Assembly (NCBI GenBank): GCA_015231885.1 | Contig: JADGAT010000004.1 | Coordinates: 29,369-93,368 of the forward strand | Direction: 5' to 3' | Origin: SAR324 cluster bacterium | Lineage (GTDB): Bacteria > SAR324 > NAC60-12 | Length of the DNA stretch: 64,000 bases | Part shown: one piece after another, positions 55,605-64,000 of the stretch | Layout: every line of letters begins with the position of its first letter | Position numbering within the stretch: the first letter of the stretch is position 1 | The notes under the pieces: generated by a model | Seen by the model: the letters and a program-made list of their open reading frames with translations, nothing else | Databases searched by the model: none | Told to the model about the DNA's origin: nothing | Position numbers and translations under genes: made by a program

Positions 55605-56948
55605 TTATTCCGAGTGTTGTTCGTCGTAACCTTCGTACTTGCCGATTTCAGCGATGTCATAGTCTTCTGGATAAAGCTTCATAAAGATCTGGTCGATGAT
55701 GGTAAATACATCCATCTCTTTATTTTCTTCTTTATGATACCGGGTGCGATTCGTCAACACCACAATACTGACCTGTTTTTCTGCATATACCCCTGCGTAT
55801 GCAGAAAAACCATAAATTTCACCAACATGCCCCAGCATTTCACCTCTCTTGATCACCCCCATGCCAATTCCCATTCCAGCGTTAGCAAGAGTAGACTGAC
55901 TGCCAGCGTTTAAAACGCCTTCATACAGTGAATTCAGTCGTTGTGATTGCAATGTTGCACTAAGAGCACGTCCATTTGCACTAAAAGCAGCCTTTGTCCA
56001 AGCCAGCAAGTCTTTTGCATCTGTAAAAACAGCACCTGCCGCCCAAAGCGCAGAAGGATCAACATAAGGGACCAACTCTAACACAAAATTACCATCTAAA
56101 TCAAAGTATCCTGATGTATAATCTCCAGGAAACCCATCGCCTGCTGTTTGAAAAAAAGTATTTCTCAATCCAAGAGGAGAAAAGAACTCTTCAAACAAAA
56201 TATCTCCAAGAGGTTTGTCTTTTTCTTGCTCTAAAATCAATCCTAATAAAAGATAATTGGTATTGGAATAATTAAAATTTTTGCCAATGCTATCACTACT
56301 ACAAACCGGTCCTGCATCAATGGTCATTGCAATGAACTCTTCACGGGTCCACCTTCTGGCAGGATTGGCTTGAATACCATCTGAAAAGTCTTGATGACTT
56401 GTATAATTGTTAAGACAACTGGAGTGCATCAACAAATTCCGAATAGAAATTTCATTTCCATTGGGTATTATGCCTGGCAGCCACTCCTCTAGCTTATCAT
56501 CCACATCAAATTCTCGCATTTCCTCAGAAAGCTTCAAAATGGAGCTAGCCACAAAACTCTTTGTAATACTTCCAGCACGAAACTTATCATCCACATTCAT
56601 TGGAATTTTGCGTTCCAAGTCCGAATAACCACTTGCCCCAAACCATGCTTGTTTACCAGGTATCCGGATTCCAACAACCACTCCTGGAATTGGAGGCATC
56701 AATGAATTTTCAGGATTAGTATGCACCCCAGGCAAAAATGGTTTGCTTGTCGCACGCTCCAGAACTCCTTCAATTTGGCTAATGGTTTCCTCATCAAGAG
56801 GTATGCCTTCATACGCTTCTCGATGAGGGTTGGGATTATCTCTATCTACCTCATCTAACTGATAGCATCCATTGACTAACAGCAATATGATTATTAGAAC
56901 ACCCATACTGCCGAAAAATGATGACTTAACTTTTTTCATTACATTCAT
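55605..56948 (-). CDS. Beta-lactamase-fold serine hydrolase lipoprotein
   Basis: The 447-residue protein (ATG at 56948, ribosome binding site GAGGGG; 56960 also possible) has a lipoprotein signal with lipobox LVNGC. The class C beta-lactamase/penicillin-binding fold shows the catalytic AGSITKSFV (S-x-x-K, about 127-130), the tyrosine motif FNYSNTNYLLLG, and a possible third motif near HVGEIYGFSAYAG. Such proteins include esterases, D-aminopeptidases and prodrug-cleaving peptidases of peptide antibiotic clusters. Being next to a cyclic peptide exporter, it may process a peptide; this is inference. Confidence 0.85.
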   Translation of the reverse strand: MNVMKKVKSSFFGSMGVLIIILLLVNGCYQLDEVDRDNPNPHREAYEGIPLDEETISQIEGVLERATSKPFLPGVHTNPENSLMPPIPGVVVGIRIPGKQAWFGASGYSDLERKIPMNVDDKFRAGSITKSFVASSILKLSEEMREFDVDDKLEEWLPGIIPNGNEISIRNLLMHSSCLNNYTSHQDFSDGIQANPARRWTREEFIAMTIDAGPVCSSDSIGKNFNYSNTNYLLLGLILEQEKDKPLGDILFEEFFSPLGLRNTFFQTAGDGFPGDYTSGYFDLDGNFVLELVPYVDPSALWAAGAVFTDAKDLLAWTKAAFSANGRALSATLQSQRLNSLYEGVLNAGSQSTLANAGMGIGMGVIKRGEMLGHVGEIYGFSAYAGVYAEKQVSIVVLTNRTRYHKEENKEMDVFTIIDQIFMKLYPEDYDIAEIGKYEGYDEQHSE

Positions 56949-57069
56949 GTTTCCCCTCATCTTGGAGTTATCGATCTGAAGTAAAACAAACCTTCTCTTG
57001 TCACTTTAGAATCTTATCAGTTGAAAATGATTAGTCCAGAGTGTTGAATAGCTAATGCGTTCCAATGTT

Positions 57070-57261
57070 TTAGGAGCCTCCCGCAGAGTTTTCTGTTCTA
57101 GAACCAAACAAAATCACCCCTATAAAGGTCAGAAATGGAGTAAAAAAAATAGCACTTATGAAAATTCCCCAAGATCCTAAACGAGAATTACGCCCAAGCC
57201 ATGCAACTAATATACATAGAGTGATATAGACGCAAGCACCTACTATGATGACACCAGCCAT
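57070..57261 (-). CDS. Small two-helix membrane protein
   Basis: The 63-residue protein has two hydrophobic helices (about 2-21 and 30-52) with a short basic linker (GRNSRLG), ending in a polar tail (GSRTENSAGGS). It starts with an ATG preceded by AGGA at good spacing. No family was recognised. It lies between the serine hydrolase and the tiny ORF plus thioesterase. Confidence 0.65.
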   Translation of the reverse strand: MAGVIIVGACVYITLCILVAWLGRNSRLGSWGIFISAIFFTPFLTFIGVILFGSRTENSAGGS

Positions 57262-57347
57262 ATTGTCCTGCTAATATGTAGTCTTTTTATAATTCTCTGG
57301 TAGAATTTAGTCTTAACTATTGAAATCAACTTGCAAGGAGGAAGAAT

Positions 57348-57422
57348 ATGGTTTACAAAAATTTTCCTCAGTCTTCCCCTGGCCATTCATTCAATGACAA
57401 CAAAATACTGTCTGAACTATAA
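57348..57422 (+). CDS. 24-residue ORF with a strong ribosome binding site upstream of the thioesterase
   Basis: An ATG at 57348 is preceded by a perfect AAGGAGG (57335-57341) at optimal spacing. The frame reads MVYKNFPQSSPGHSF and ends LSEL before TAA at 57420-57422, 9 bases before the thioesterase ATG. The thioesterase itself has only a poor ribosome binding site, so the short ORF may act as a translational-coupling leader. It could also encode a real small peptide or the stub of an MbtH-like gene. No homologue was recognised. Confidence 0.5.
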   Translation: MVYKNFPQSSPGHSFNDNKILSEL

Positions 57423-57431
57423 AAAAATATT

Positions 57432-58193
57432 ATGTTAAAAGCTAATTCATGGATTATCACTCCAAAGCCTGTTCCTAAGGCAAAACTTCAATTATTTTGT
57501 TTTCCTCATGCAGGAGGAGGAGTTGCATTCTTTTCTCAATGGATTAAACACTTGCCGACAAACGTTGAAGTCCATCTCGTTTTGCTCCCTGGCAGAGAAA
57601 ATCGTTTCAAAGAATCGCCTTATACCGATATTAATCTTTTGGTCCATGACTTGAGTGAGGTGATCTCAGAATTTTTGAATATCCCTTATGCTTTTTACGG
57701 GCACAGCATGGGAGGGTTGATTAGTTTTGAATTAACACGTTATTTACGCCGATGCCAACAGCTTTGTCCTTCACACCTTTTTATTTCAGCCCACCGTGCT
57801 CCCCAGATTCCAGCACGTTTCGCACCCCTTCATAAACTCTCTCCCGCAGATTTTCTAGAAACTCTGCGACTCCTTGAAGGTACGCCCGATCAAATATTAG
57901 GCAACCGGGAGATGATGGAACTAATGTATCCCACCCTGCAAAGCGACCTTCAAATGTGTGAAACCTACCAGTATTCGCCGGAACCTCCTCTACAGTGCCC
58001 CATTTCTACCTATGGAGGAGTAGATGATCCTAGAGTCTCCTCACAAGATCTTGAGGAATGGGGAATTCAAACCTACTCCGATTTTCAATCAAATATACTG
58101 GCAGGAGGGCATTTTTTTATTCAAGATTCCCAGAAATTATTTTTAGAAATGCTTTCACAGGAATTAAATCAATTGCTTCTTACACTTGAATAG
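57432..58193 (+). CDS. Type II thioesterase (GrsT-like)
   Basis: The 253-residue alpha/beta hydrolase matches editing thioesterases of nonribosomal peptide and polyketide clusters, which clear misprimed carrier proteins. It has LFCFPHAGGGVAFFSQW, LLPGRENRFKE, the nucleophile AFYGHSMGGLISFEL (Ser92), acid in YGGVDDPRV (Asp198 or 199) and AGGHFFI (His227). All three catalytic residues are in place. No carrier protein or synthetase gene is in the window. It is convergent with a porin gene only 7 bases away. Confidence 0.93.
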   Translation: MLKANSWIITPKPVPKAKLQLFCFPHAGGGVAFFSQWIKHLPTNVEVHLVLLPGRENRFKESPYTDINLLVHDLSEVISEFLNIPYAFYGHSMGGLISFELTRYLRRCQQLCPSHLFISAHRAPQIPARFAPLHKLSPADFLETLRLLEGTPDQILGNREMMELMYPTLQSDLQMCETYQYSPEPPLQCPISTYGGVDDPRVSSQDLEEWGIQTYSDFQSNILAGGHFFIQDSQKLFLEMLSQELNQLLLTLE

Positions 58194-58200
58194 ACTTTTT

Positions 58201-59340
58201 TTAAAAACGATACACCAAACGCATTCTTGTGCCAATCATTTCTGTATTCCGATCAGGATTGGCAGCGGTCACTTTATCAGGTCTAACTTCTGTAGAAGTT
58301 CCAGAAACAGCCAATTTTAAAGCCGCCCCTCTTCCAATCGTCTGATGGAAGGATGCAAACCACTTGGAGCCACTCTCATCTGTTTCCATCTTGCTGCTGC
58401 CAGACTCAGACTCGATTGTATCATCTGCATGATGGTAAGCTACCCCAAACCATCGTTTGGCATTAACATAAAATGTAGCAAAAACTCCATATGTCACAGA
58501 ACTCAAGTCTTCCTCTTTAGAATATTGAATATCTGTTGTTTCCTTCTTGGAAGCATAACTGATACCAATCATACTGCCTGTTTCTCCAATGACTGGTATC
58601 TTTGGATCAACATATAAACTCAAACCGAACCCGGACATTTTATGCACTTCCACGGGAGCTTCGATTTTTTGGCCTTCTGTTTTTGTTTCTTTATCAATTT
58701 GATCTCGTTTTGTTTGTGTTTCCAAAGCACCAACAAAATTAATAGCTCCAAATTTTGTAGCTAAAAACGGGCGTGCACCAAGGACATTTTGACTGCCTTC
58801 AATCGTGTAAGGGACCCAAAATTGAAAATTCGTATCTCCTGATTCATAGCCTAGAGAAAATCCGTAGCTGGCCGCATCAGAAGCACCATAGCCTTTTGGA
58901 CCATAAAAAGCATGCACCACTAATGTATCTTCCCCAAAAATATAAGCATCCTCCAGGTCTTCTTTTCCCAGTTCAGCATAAAACTCACCTTTACTGAGTT
59001 TGATAAGTGATTTAACAACATCAATGGTATTATCCGTTTTAAACTCCATTTCCGTATCCCATGAAGCTCTCCAATCATTGTCGATGTCTCTTTCTGCAAA
59101 CATGGTTACTTCTAGAACACCATTGGACTCAAAACTTTCCCTAGCCACTGAAACTTTTTTTCCAGGAGCTTTTTCTTCATAATCCACATTCAAATAATCC
59201 ATATCCAACATAGCACGACTTTTGATATCAAGTGTTCCAGGATAGTCTTGAAATTTAAATTCAGTCGCAGATAACGATGGAATCAAAAAACTGATGGTGG
59301 TGATCGCACACAATAAAATTTTGGTAAAGCTACGTTTCAT
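58201..59340 (-). CDS. Outer-membrane porin-like barrel protein
   Basis: The 379-residue protein has a signal peptide (about 1-25) and strand-like segments throughout (FESNGVLEVTMFAERDIDND, TNFQFWVPYTIEGSQN, SVTYGVFATFYVNAKRWFGV). It ends in Phe (RMRLVYRF), the outer-membrane barrel signature. It resembles general porins of Gram-negative bacteria, with a DYPGTLDIK-like opening. The ribosome binding site is GAGGAG. It is convergent with the thioesterase. Confidence 0.82.
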   Translation of the reverse strand: MKRSFTKILLCAITTISFLIPSLSATEFKFQDYPGTLDIKSRAMLDMDYLNVDYEEKAPGKKVSVARESFESNGVLEVTMFAERDIDNDWRASWDTEMEFKTDNTIDVVKSLIKLSKGEFYAELGKEDLEDAYIFGEDTLVVHAFYGPKGYGASDAASYGFSLGYESGDTNFQFWVPYTIEGSQNVLGARPFLATKFGAINFVGALETQTKRDQIDKETKTEGQKIEAPVEVHKMSGFGLSLYVDPKIPVIGETGSMIGISYASKKETTDIQYSKEEDLSSVTYGVFATFYVNAKRWFGVAYHHADDTIESESGSSKMETDESGSKWFASFHQTIGRGAALKLAVSGTSTEVRPDKVTAANPDRNTEMIGTRMRLVYRF

Positions 59341-59520
59341 GTTAACTCCTCAGTAGATGAACTCTTTCAGCACTCGTATTCGAATTACTTAATTATGATG
59401 CGGATTGCTTAAAAAAGCTGCGCCTCCGCTTTGCCTTATTTGTCTATTTCAACTGGAAGAGCCAGATTAGATTCATCGACAAAAACCAGCAGAAATAAAA
59501 AAGCAAGAAAAATTGAAAGG

Positions 59521-59580
59521 CCCCTCTCTACTGAACTCTGCCAATAACAAATTCTGTATTTCATGAGAGGGGGAATTTTT
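59521..59580. terminator. Inverted repeat with flanking T-runs
   Basis: CCCCTCTC (59521-59528) and GAGAGGGG (59565-59572) form an 8-bp stem around a 36-base loop. The plus strand runs directly into AATTTTTT and the minus strand into CCTTTCAATTTTTC. It lies 22 bases past the second DUF697 gene, so it probably ends that transcript; the long loop is unusual. Confidence 0.55.
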
Positions 59581-59601
59581 TATGTGAAAAACTTATTAAT
59601 T

Positions 59602-60126
59602 TTAAGCCGTTACCGTTTTCTTTAAATTGGCGGCAACTTTTTTTCCTTCTTCGAATTGTTGCATGAAATAATCACGCACTTTGTCTGGGTCAAGATCAAG
59701 AAAGGTTCCACCAGAAGCAAAATGGACTAAAAATACTTTGCCCAATGCATAGGTGGTTGCTCCCGCCACTAAAGGCATTCCTGCTACTGTTGCGATAGCT
59801 CCAATGACAGGAATAGGCTTCATCAAACTAACCGTTGACATTCCCAAAACTCCTGTGCTCACCCCACCTACTAGCGGTCCAATAATATTTTTTGCACGAT
59901 GCTTAGAAAACTCTATACCATAATGTTTAGAAAGCTCGTTAACCATCTTCAACTGAATGGTACTCACAGCAGCCATATCAACGATAGGGAAAGGCACCAG
60001 ACCAGCTCCCATTGCCCACAACACATTTTTATTAATAACACCCTGTGCTTTTAAATCGTGCTCTGTATTATGAATATCGTGCTCTGTATGCTCCACATGC
60101 TCTTTCGCATTTTTTTTATCTTCCAT
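59602..60126 (-). CDS. DUF697 membrane protein, short form
   Basis: The 174-residue protein starts at an ATG with an AAAGGGA ribosome binding site and has a histidine- and glutamate-rich head (EHVEHTEHDIHNTEHDL) followed by the DUF697 region: MGAGLVPFPIVDMAAVSTIQL, SLMKPIPVIGAIATVAGMPL and TYALGKVFLVHFASGGTFLDL. It is clearly related to the protein at 52930-53748 over the last 140 residues, but lacks that protein's long N-terminal repeat part. Two to three inner-membrane helices are likely. Function unknown. Confidence 0.82.
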   Translation of the reverse strand: MEDKKNAKEHVEHTEHDIHNTEHDLKAQGVINKNVLWAMGAGLVPFPIVDMAAVSTIQLKMVNELSKHYGIEFSKHRAKNIIGPLVGGVSTGVLGMSTVSLMKPIPVIGAIATVAGMPLVAGATTYALGKVFLVHFASGGTFLDLDPDKVRDYFMQQFEEGKKVAANLKKTVTA

Positions 60127-60287
60127 AGTTTCCCTTTCTATTTAGATGAGTACCAGGAAACATTATATAATATAGCTTCCCGATTAATTTATCCATATGT
60201 ATAGTGTTTTTACATAAAAATCACAAATATTCTTTTAGAAAAAATGAAATTTATTTAAAAGGCTCTAGCGTGATGTTCTTCTTTAGA

Positions 60288-60695
60288 TTAAAATGGTCTT
60301 ACTTTGACCAAATAAATCATCACAGAAGCCACACAAAAGATTCCTATATGGACAAACATGGCAAAAGGTTTGGGCAAATCTTTATCATTGATTTGCCTGC
60401 CGTTGAGAAATCCAAACCCAATTAAAATCACCAACAGTACTAATTTCCAATGCAGCCATTTTCCCTGAGAAAAAGCCCCTGTGACAATTGCTAAATAAAA
60501 GCCCGTACCGATGGCAATGATTAAAATGGGATAATAAATAAACTTGTAAATTCGATACTGAATCCATTGAGCACCAATAATTTGCTCCTGTTTTTCCAAG
60601 CGAAGGCGAAAAATGACGGCTAATGATTGAACAAATTGCGTCCCTACTACCAGACAGATAGAAATGACATGGAGCATGACAAAAAAGTTATACAT
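60288..60695 (-). CDS. Four-helix membrane protein
   Basis: The 135-residue protein has four hydrophobic helices (about 3-28, 48-68, 83-98, 112-130). The tryptophan-containing stretch GKWLHWKLVLLVILIGFGFLN recalls small integral membrane families such as DUF2269, CopD or HemJ, but no diagnostic motif of these is complete. It lies downstream of the rpsA end and upstream of the DUF697 gene on the same strand. Confidence 0.7.
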   Translation of the reverse strand: MYNFFVMLHVISICLVVGTQFVQSLAVIFRLRLEKQEQIIGAQWIQYRIYKFIYYPILIIAIGTGFYLAIVTGAFSQGKWLHWKLVLLVILIGFGFLNGRQINDKDLPKPFAMFVHIGIFCVASVMIYLVKVRPF

Positions 60696-60731
60696 GAGTC
60701 ATCAAGGAGGGGGGAAATGTGATGTGAGGTT

Positions 60732-60752
60732 GGGAGCTCAGAAACAGCTCCC
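60732..60752 (-). terminator. Hairpin after rpsA
   Basis: A 7-bp perfect stem GGGAGCT/AGCTCCC with a 7-base loop lies about 30 bases past the rpsA stop. The minus strand has no following T-run, but a run of T precedes the stem. It may stabilise the 3' end or terminate weakly. Confidence 0.45.
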
Positions 60753-60781
60753 TGAATAGAAAAAAAGAGTTGAACGATGAC

Positions 60782-62647
60782 CTATTTATCTTCTGCTTTG
60801 GTATCGTTTCCAGCCTCTTCAGCAGACTCAGAAACAACCTCTGCCGTTGCTGGGGGCTCTGCAACTTCAGCCTTTGTTTCTTCTACAGCACTTACTGATT
60901 GCTCAGAAGCCGCAGATTTTGTCTCCTCTAATGTTGCAGAAGAGTCCTCCGCAACTTCTGCAGGAGCCGCTTCTTCGGGTTGGAGTTCTGGTGGTACAAC
61001 CGTTTGTGATTCCAGAATACTCAAACCCAAACGGCGTTCCTCTGGATCAATTTTGATAACCCGTGTACGAACTTCAGTTCCAATAGGATAAAAATCCAGC
61101 AATTTAGCTTTTGGAACAGCAGGATCAATTTCAGAAATATGTACTAAGCCTTCCACGCCTTCCAAAACTTCCACAAAAATTCCAAAATCGGTGATATTGA
61201 CAATCTTTCCTGTCACATCACTACTGATTTGAAATTTCTCATCTAGGTTTTTCCATGGATCTTCTGTAAGCTGCTTGATTCCTAGTGACAATCTTTCCTG
61301 TTCTACATCAATATTCAGAATCTTCACTTCAATTTCGTCCCCCTTCTTCACTAAATCAGCAGGACGCCTTTGGCGTTGACTCCAAGAGATATCAGAGATA
61401 TGCACCAAACCATCAATCCCCTCATCCAACCCTACAAAAATACCAAAGTCCGTGACATTACGCACATTTCCGCTGACAACGCTGCCAACAGGATATTTTG
61501 CCACTGCCTGCTTCCAGGGATTCGGTGTTGCCTCTTTCATGGAAAGGGAAATTCGTTTGTGCTCTACATCTAAATCTTTGACAATGGCTTCCACTTCATC
61601 CGCAAGGCTGACAAAACGAGAAGGATTGCGGATCTTTTTGGTCCAGGACATTTCAGAAACATGAATCAACCCTTCTACCCCAGGCTCCAGTTCAATGAAA
61701 GCTCCATAATCGGTGAGACTGACAATTTTTCCAGAAATACGAGTACCCACTGGATATTTGTTTGCCACAGCATCCCATGGATTTGGAAATTTTTGTTTCA
61801 AACCAAGAGAAACCTTTTGCTCCTCATTATCATACTTCAAGACAAGAACTTCTACTTCATCCCCCATTTCAAACATTTCGGAAGGATGAACAATACGACC
61901 CCAAGTCATATCTGTAATATGGAGCAACCCGTCCACACCGCCAAGATCAATGAATACTCCATAATCTGTGATATTCTTGACATGCCCTTTCATGGAGGCT
62001 CCTTCTTGCAGAACTTCCAGCGTTTCTTTCCGCCGTTTTTCGCGATCAATTTCTAGCAGAGCCCGACGAGATAAAACAATATTACCGCGTTTCTGGTTGA
62101 ATTTGAGAATGGAAAATTCAAACTTTTCTCCAATTAATTTATCCAGATTGCGCACAGGACGCAAATCGACTTGAGAGCCTGGTAAAAATGCTTTGATTCC
62201 AATATCAACCGACAGTCCGCCTTTAATACGGGCAGCAATTATTCCTTCAATGGTTTTCTGCTCTTCATAAACCTGTCCTACGGTCTCCCAAATACGTAAT
62301 TTCCTGGCCTTTTCCTTCGAAAGTAACGTTTCCCCATCATCCTCTTCCAAGGCTTCTACATAGACTTCTACCGGATCATTCAATTCAATTTTCTGCTCAC
62401 CGCTTACGTCTTCAAATTCTTCAATGGGAATCCGGCCCTCTGATTTATAGCCAATATCGACCATTACGAAATCTTTGGAGATGCGGGTCACTTTACCTTG
62501 GGCAATACCGCCTTCTTTTAAATTACCTAAGGTTTCTTCGCATATCAAATCAAAGTCGATCTCATCTTCAACGAAAGTAATGGAGAATCCCTCCAGTGTC
62601 GCATCTAATAATTCATTTGTTTCATTTGTGGGTTGTTCAATATCCAT
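60782..62647 (-). CDS. rpsA: 30S ribosomal protein S1
   Basis: S1 binds mRNA on the 30S platform and helps translation start on leaders with weak ribosome binding sites. The protein (621 residues from the ATG at 62647) has six S1 domains, e.g. VDIGYKSEGRIPIEEF, GVFIDLGGVDGLLHITDMTW, GAFIELEPGVEGLIHVSEMSW, GIFVGLDEGIDGLVHISDISW and GIFVEVLEGVEGLVHISEID. The last 75 residues are a low-complexity Ala/Glu/Ser tail (PEEAAPAEVAEDSSATLEE). It has no clear Shine-Dalgarno, as is common for rpsA. An upstream start at 62671 is less likely. Confidence 0.95.
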   Translation of the reverse strand: MDIEQPTNETNELLDATLEGFSITFVEDEIDFDLICEETLGNLKEGGIAQGKVTRISKDFVMVDIGYKSEGRIPIEEFEDVSGEQKIELNDPVEVYVEALEEDDGETLLSKEKARKLRIWETVGQVYEEQKTIEGIIAARIKGGLSVDIGIKAFLPGSQVDLRPVRNLDKLIGEKFEFSILKFNQKRGNIVLSRRALLEIDREKRRKETLEVLQEGASMKGHVKNITDYGVFIDLGGVDGLLHITDMTWGRIVHPSEMFEMGDEVEVLVLKYDNEEQKVSLGLKQKFPNPWDAVANKYPVGTRISGKIVSLTDYGAFIELEPGVEGLIHVSEMSWTKKIRNPSRFVSLADEVEAIVKDLDVEHKRISLSMKEATPNPWKQAVAKYPVGSVVSGNVRNVTDFGIFVGLDEGIDGLVHISDISWSQRQRRPADLVKKGDEIEVKILNIDVEQERLSLGIKQLTEDPWKNLDEKFQISSDVTGKIVNITDFGIFVEVLEGVEGLVHISEIDPAVPKAKLLDFYPIGTEVRTRVIKIDPEERRLGLSILESQTVVPPELQPEEAAPAEVAEDSSATLEETKSAASEQSVSAVEETKAEVAEPPATAEVVSESAEEAGNDTKAEDK

Positions 62648-62894
62648 AAGTTTTATATTACATGTTCGCACATTCTGTGCGGGTTAAAGGTTAACATTCC
62701 GGGGTTTCTTGGCCCAAACAGCAGTATTTTAGCCTCAAAATACGCTATTGTTCCGCAATGATTATCAACAAGTAAATTGAATATTTTAATCAATCAAATT
62801 TCTAGTGTCAAATTAATTAAACTTATACTGACATTTTAATGGTTTCATTTTAAGGTGCAGCACACTTTTCAATGACTAGAGAATTTGACAAGAC

Positions 62895-64000
62895 ATGAAA
62901 AATACTTTTGCAGCATTGTTCAACCTGGAGAAGGGAGAAGGAAAATTAGTCATACTAATTTTCCTTTTTTCTTTCTGGATCGGGTTTCCCAGAATATTCA
63001 CAACGACCGCAGCACAAGCTGTTTTTCTGGAAAAGTTTGATGCTCAATCTTTACCCTATGTTTATATTTTTGCAGCATTCGTCAATGTAATTGTAGGAGG
63101 GATTTATCTAAAATTACAGCAAAAACTAGTATTCCACAGGCTGCTGATAGGAACTCTGGCAATCATGATTGCCGTTGAAGCAACTTTGAATATTTTGGTA
63201 AAAAGTATTGGTGAGCGGTGGCCTGCCCTGCTGTTTGCTGTATGGAATGAAGCGGAATTTCTTCTGTTGGTGACACTGTTCTGGGCGTTAGCAGCCAAAG
63301 TTTTCAATGTTCGTCAAGGAAAACGACTCTTTGGATTAATTGGAATGGGAGAGGTTCTCACAGGAATTTTGGGTGGGTTGGCAATTCCCTTGATTGTGAA
63401 TTGGATCGGAACCATTAATTTATTGTTCATGTCCATAGGAGGACTGGGAGCTGCTATTTTGACTTTTACGATTCTGCAAAAGAATTTCCCAGAAAAATTG
63501 AGACGATCCCAACGCATCGAAACCCAGGCATCTACTCAAGAAAAGCCATCACTTCCCCTGAAACTAATTTTAAAAAGTTCTTACATCCATCTGATATTCA
63601 GCCTGGCTACTTTCACGATCATGTCCGATTATATTGTTTCCAATGCATTTTTTGATCGGGTATCCTTCCGGTATCCCGACAAAGATCAATTGGCGAGCTT
63701 CATGGGGCTTTTTTATTCAGCAAATTCTTTATTGAGCTTAATTATTGGAGTTTTCCTTGCTGGAAGATTGTTGAGCCAATTTGGAATTTTATTCGGTTTG
63801 ATTGCAATTCCAGTGACAGTCGGGTTGCATGTATTACCCATCTCGATTATAGGAACTGTTGCAGAGCCAGGTCTCATCGTCTTTTGTTTGATGGTTTCAG
63901 CAAGAATGTTCTTTAGGACGGGTTATTACACACTTTACAAACCGGCCATCACGACGCTTTATCAACCTCTCATTACCAGTCAAAAAGAAAGAGCGCAGGG
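62895..64000 (+). CDS. Nucleotide-transporter-like multi-helix membrane protein, C-terminus cut by the window edge
   Basis: From the ATG at 62895 the frame is open to the edge (at least 368 residues). The protein starts KNTFAALFNLEKGEGKLVIL and has many hydrophobic helices separated by short loops (about ten seen). The opening FNLEKGEGK and FWIGFPRIFTTTAAQAVFLE resemble the ATP/ADP-carrier-like (Npt/TLC) families and related major-facilitator transporters that often carry a cyclic-nucleotide domain further on. It is divergent from rpsA by about 250 bases. Substrate and the missing C-terminal part cannot be judged. Confidence 0.75.
   Translation, partial: MKNTFAALFNLEKGEGKLVILIFLFSFWIGFPRIFTTTAAQAVFLEKFDAQSLPYVYIFAAFVNVIVGGIYLKLQQKLVFHRLLIGTLAIMIAVEATLNILVKSIGERWPALLFAVWNEAEFLLLVTLFWALAAKVFNVRQGKRLFGLIGMGEVLTGILGGLAIPLIVNWIGTINLLFMSIGGLGAAILTFTILQKNFPEKLRRSQRIETQASTQEKPSLPLKLILKSSYIHLIFSLATFTIMSDYIVSNAFFDRVSFRYPDKDQLASFMGLFYSANSLLSLIIGVFLAGRLLSQFGILFGLIAIPVTVGLHVLPISIIGTVAEPGLIVFCLMVSARMFFRTGYYTLYKPAITTLYQPLITSQKERAQ

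Overview
The window reads as the chromosome of a Gram-negative bacterium. It encodes outer-membrane barrel proteins, lipoproteins with lipoboxes, a RecBCD-type RecC, C5-pathway haem genes and a UGA-containing selD. Base composition looks to be in the low to mid 40s % GC by eye. The mix suggests a deltaproteobacterial or SAR324-like lineage, but this is a tentative inference with no marker gene comparison behind it. No rRNA, tRNA, insertion sequence, prophage or CRISPR array was recognised.

Layout. 1-2774 (minus): haem genes hemA and hemC, then the start of a glycosyltransferase cut by the window edge. 2895-3464: pgsA. 3494-9119 (minus): a thiamine operon with a promoter, a TPP riboswitch and thiE-thiD-thiS-thiC-thiG-thiH. 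9158-12905: a YheT-like hydrolase, plsC, hisB, rsgA and a small basic protein. 12942-20977 (minus): two DUF3015 proteins, a two-subunit ABC exporter, moaE, an unknown membrane-anchored protein, a selenoprotein-type selD interrupted by an in-frame UGA, and an ankyrin lipoprotein. 21235-32700 (mostly plus): a DUF4105 protein, a lipoprotein hydrolase, recC, a ParB-domain gene (minus), recJ copy 1, a HemX/CcsA-like membrane protein and a PAP2 phosphatase. 32717-42285: a receiver-like/ATPase/cyclic-nucleotide-domain regulator, MoxR with an unknown partner, an outer-membrane barrel protein, recJ copy 2 and a pair of secreted proteins. 44026-47465 (minus): a radical SAM protein, a DadA-like oxidase and an aspartoacylase-like deacylase, flanked by two copies of a dispersed palindromic repeat.

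48136-60126 is the accessory part. A five-gene minus-strand run encodes a cyclic-peptide-type ABC exporter, a DUF697 membrane protein, an orphan solute-binding protein, a CASTOR/POLLUX-type ion channel and a membrane-bound cyclase homologue lacking its metal-binding aspartates. Next to it lie a beta-lactamase-fold lipoprotein, a type II thioesterase preceded by a 24-codon ORF with a strong ribosome binding site, a porin and a second DUF697 gene. No peptide synthetase is in view. The window closes with a small membrane protein, rpsA (ribosomal protein S1) and the start of a nucleotide-transporter-like membrane protein.

The observations most worth following are the UGA/SECIS in selD, the channel/solute-binding/pseudo-cyclase operon, the orphan peptide-export and thioesterase genes with the tiny ORF, and the two recJ copies 10 kb apart with recC and a lone ParB-domain gene beside the first.
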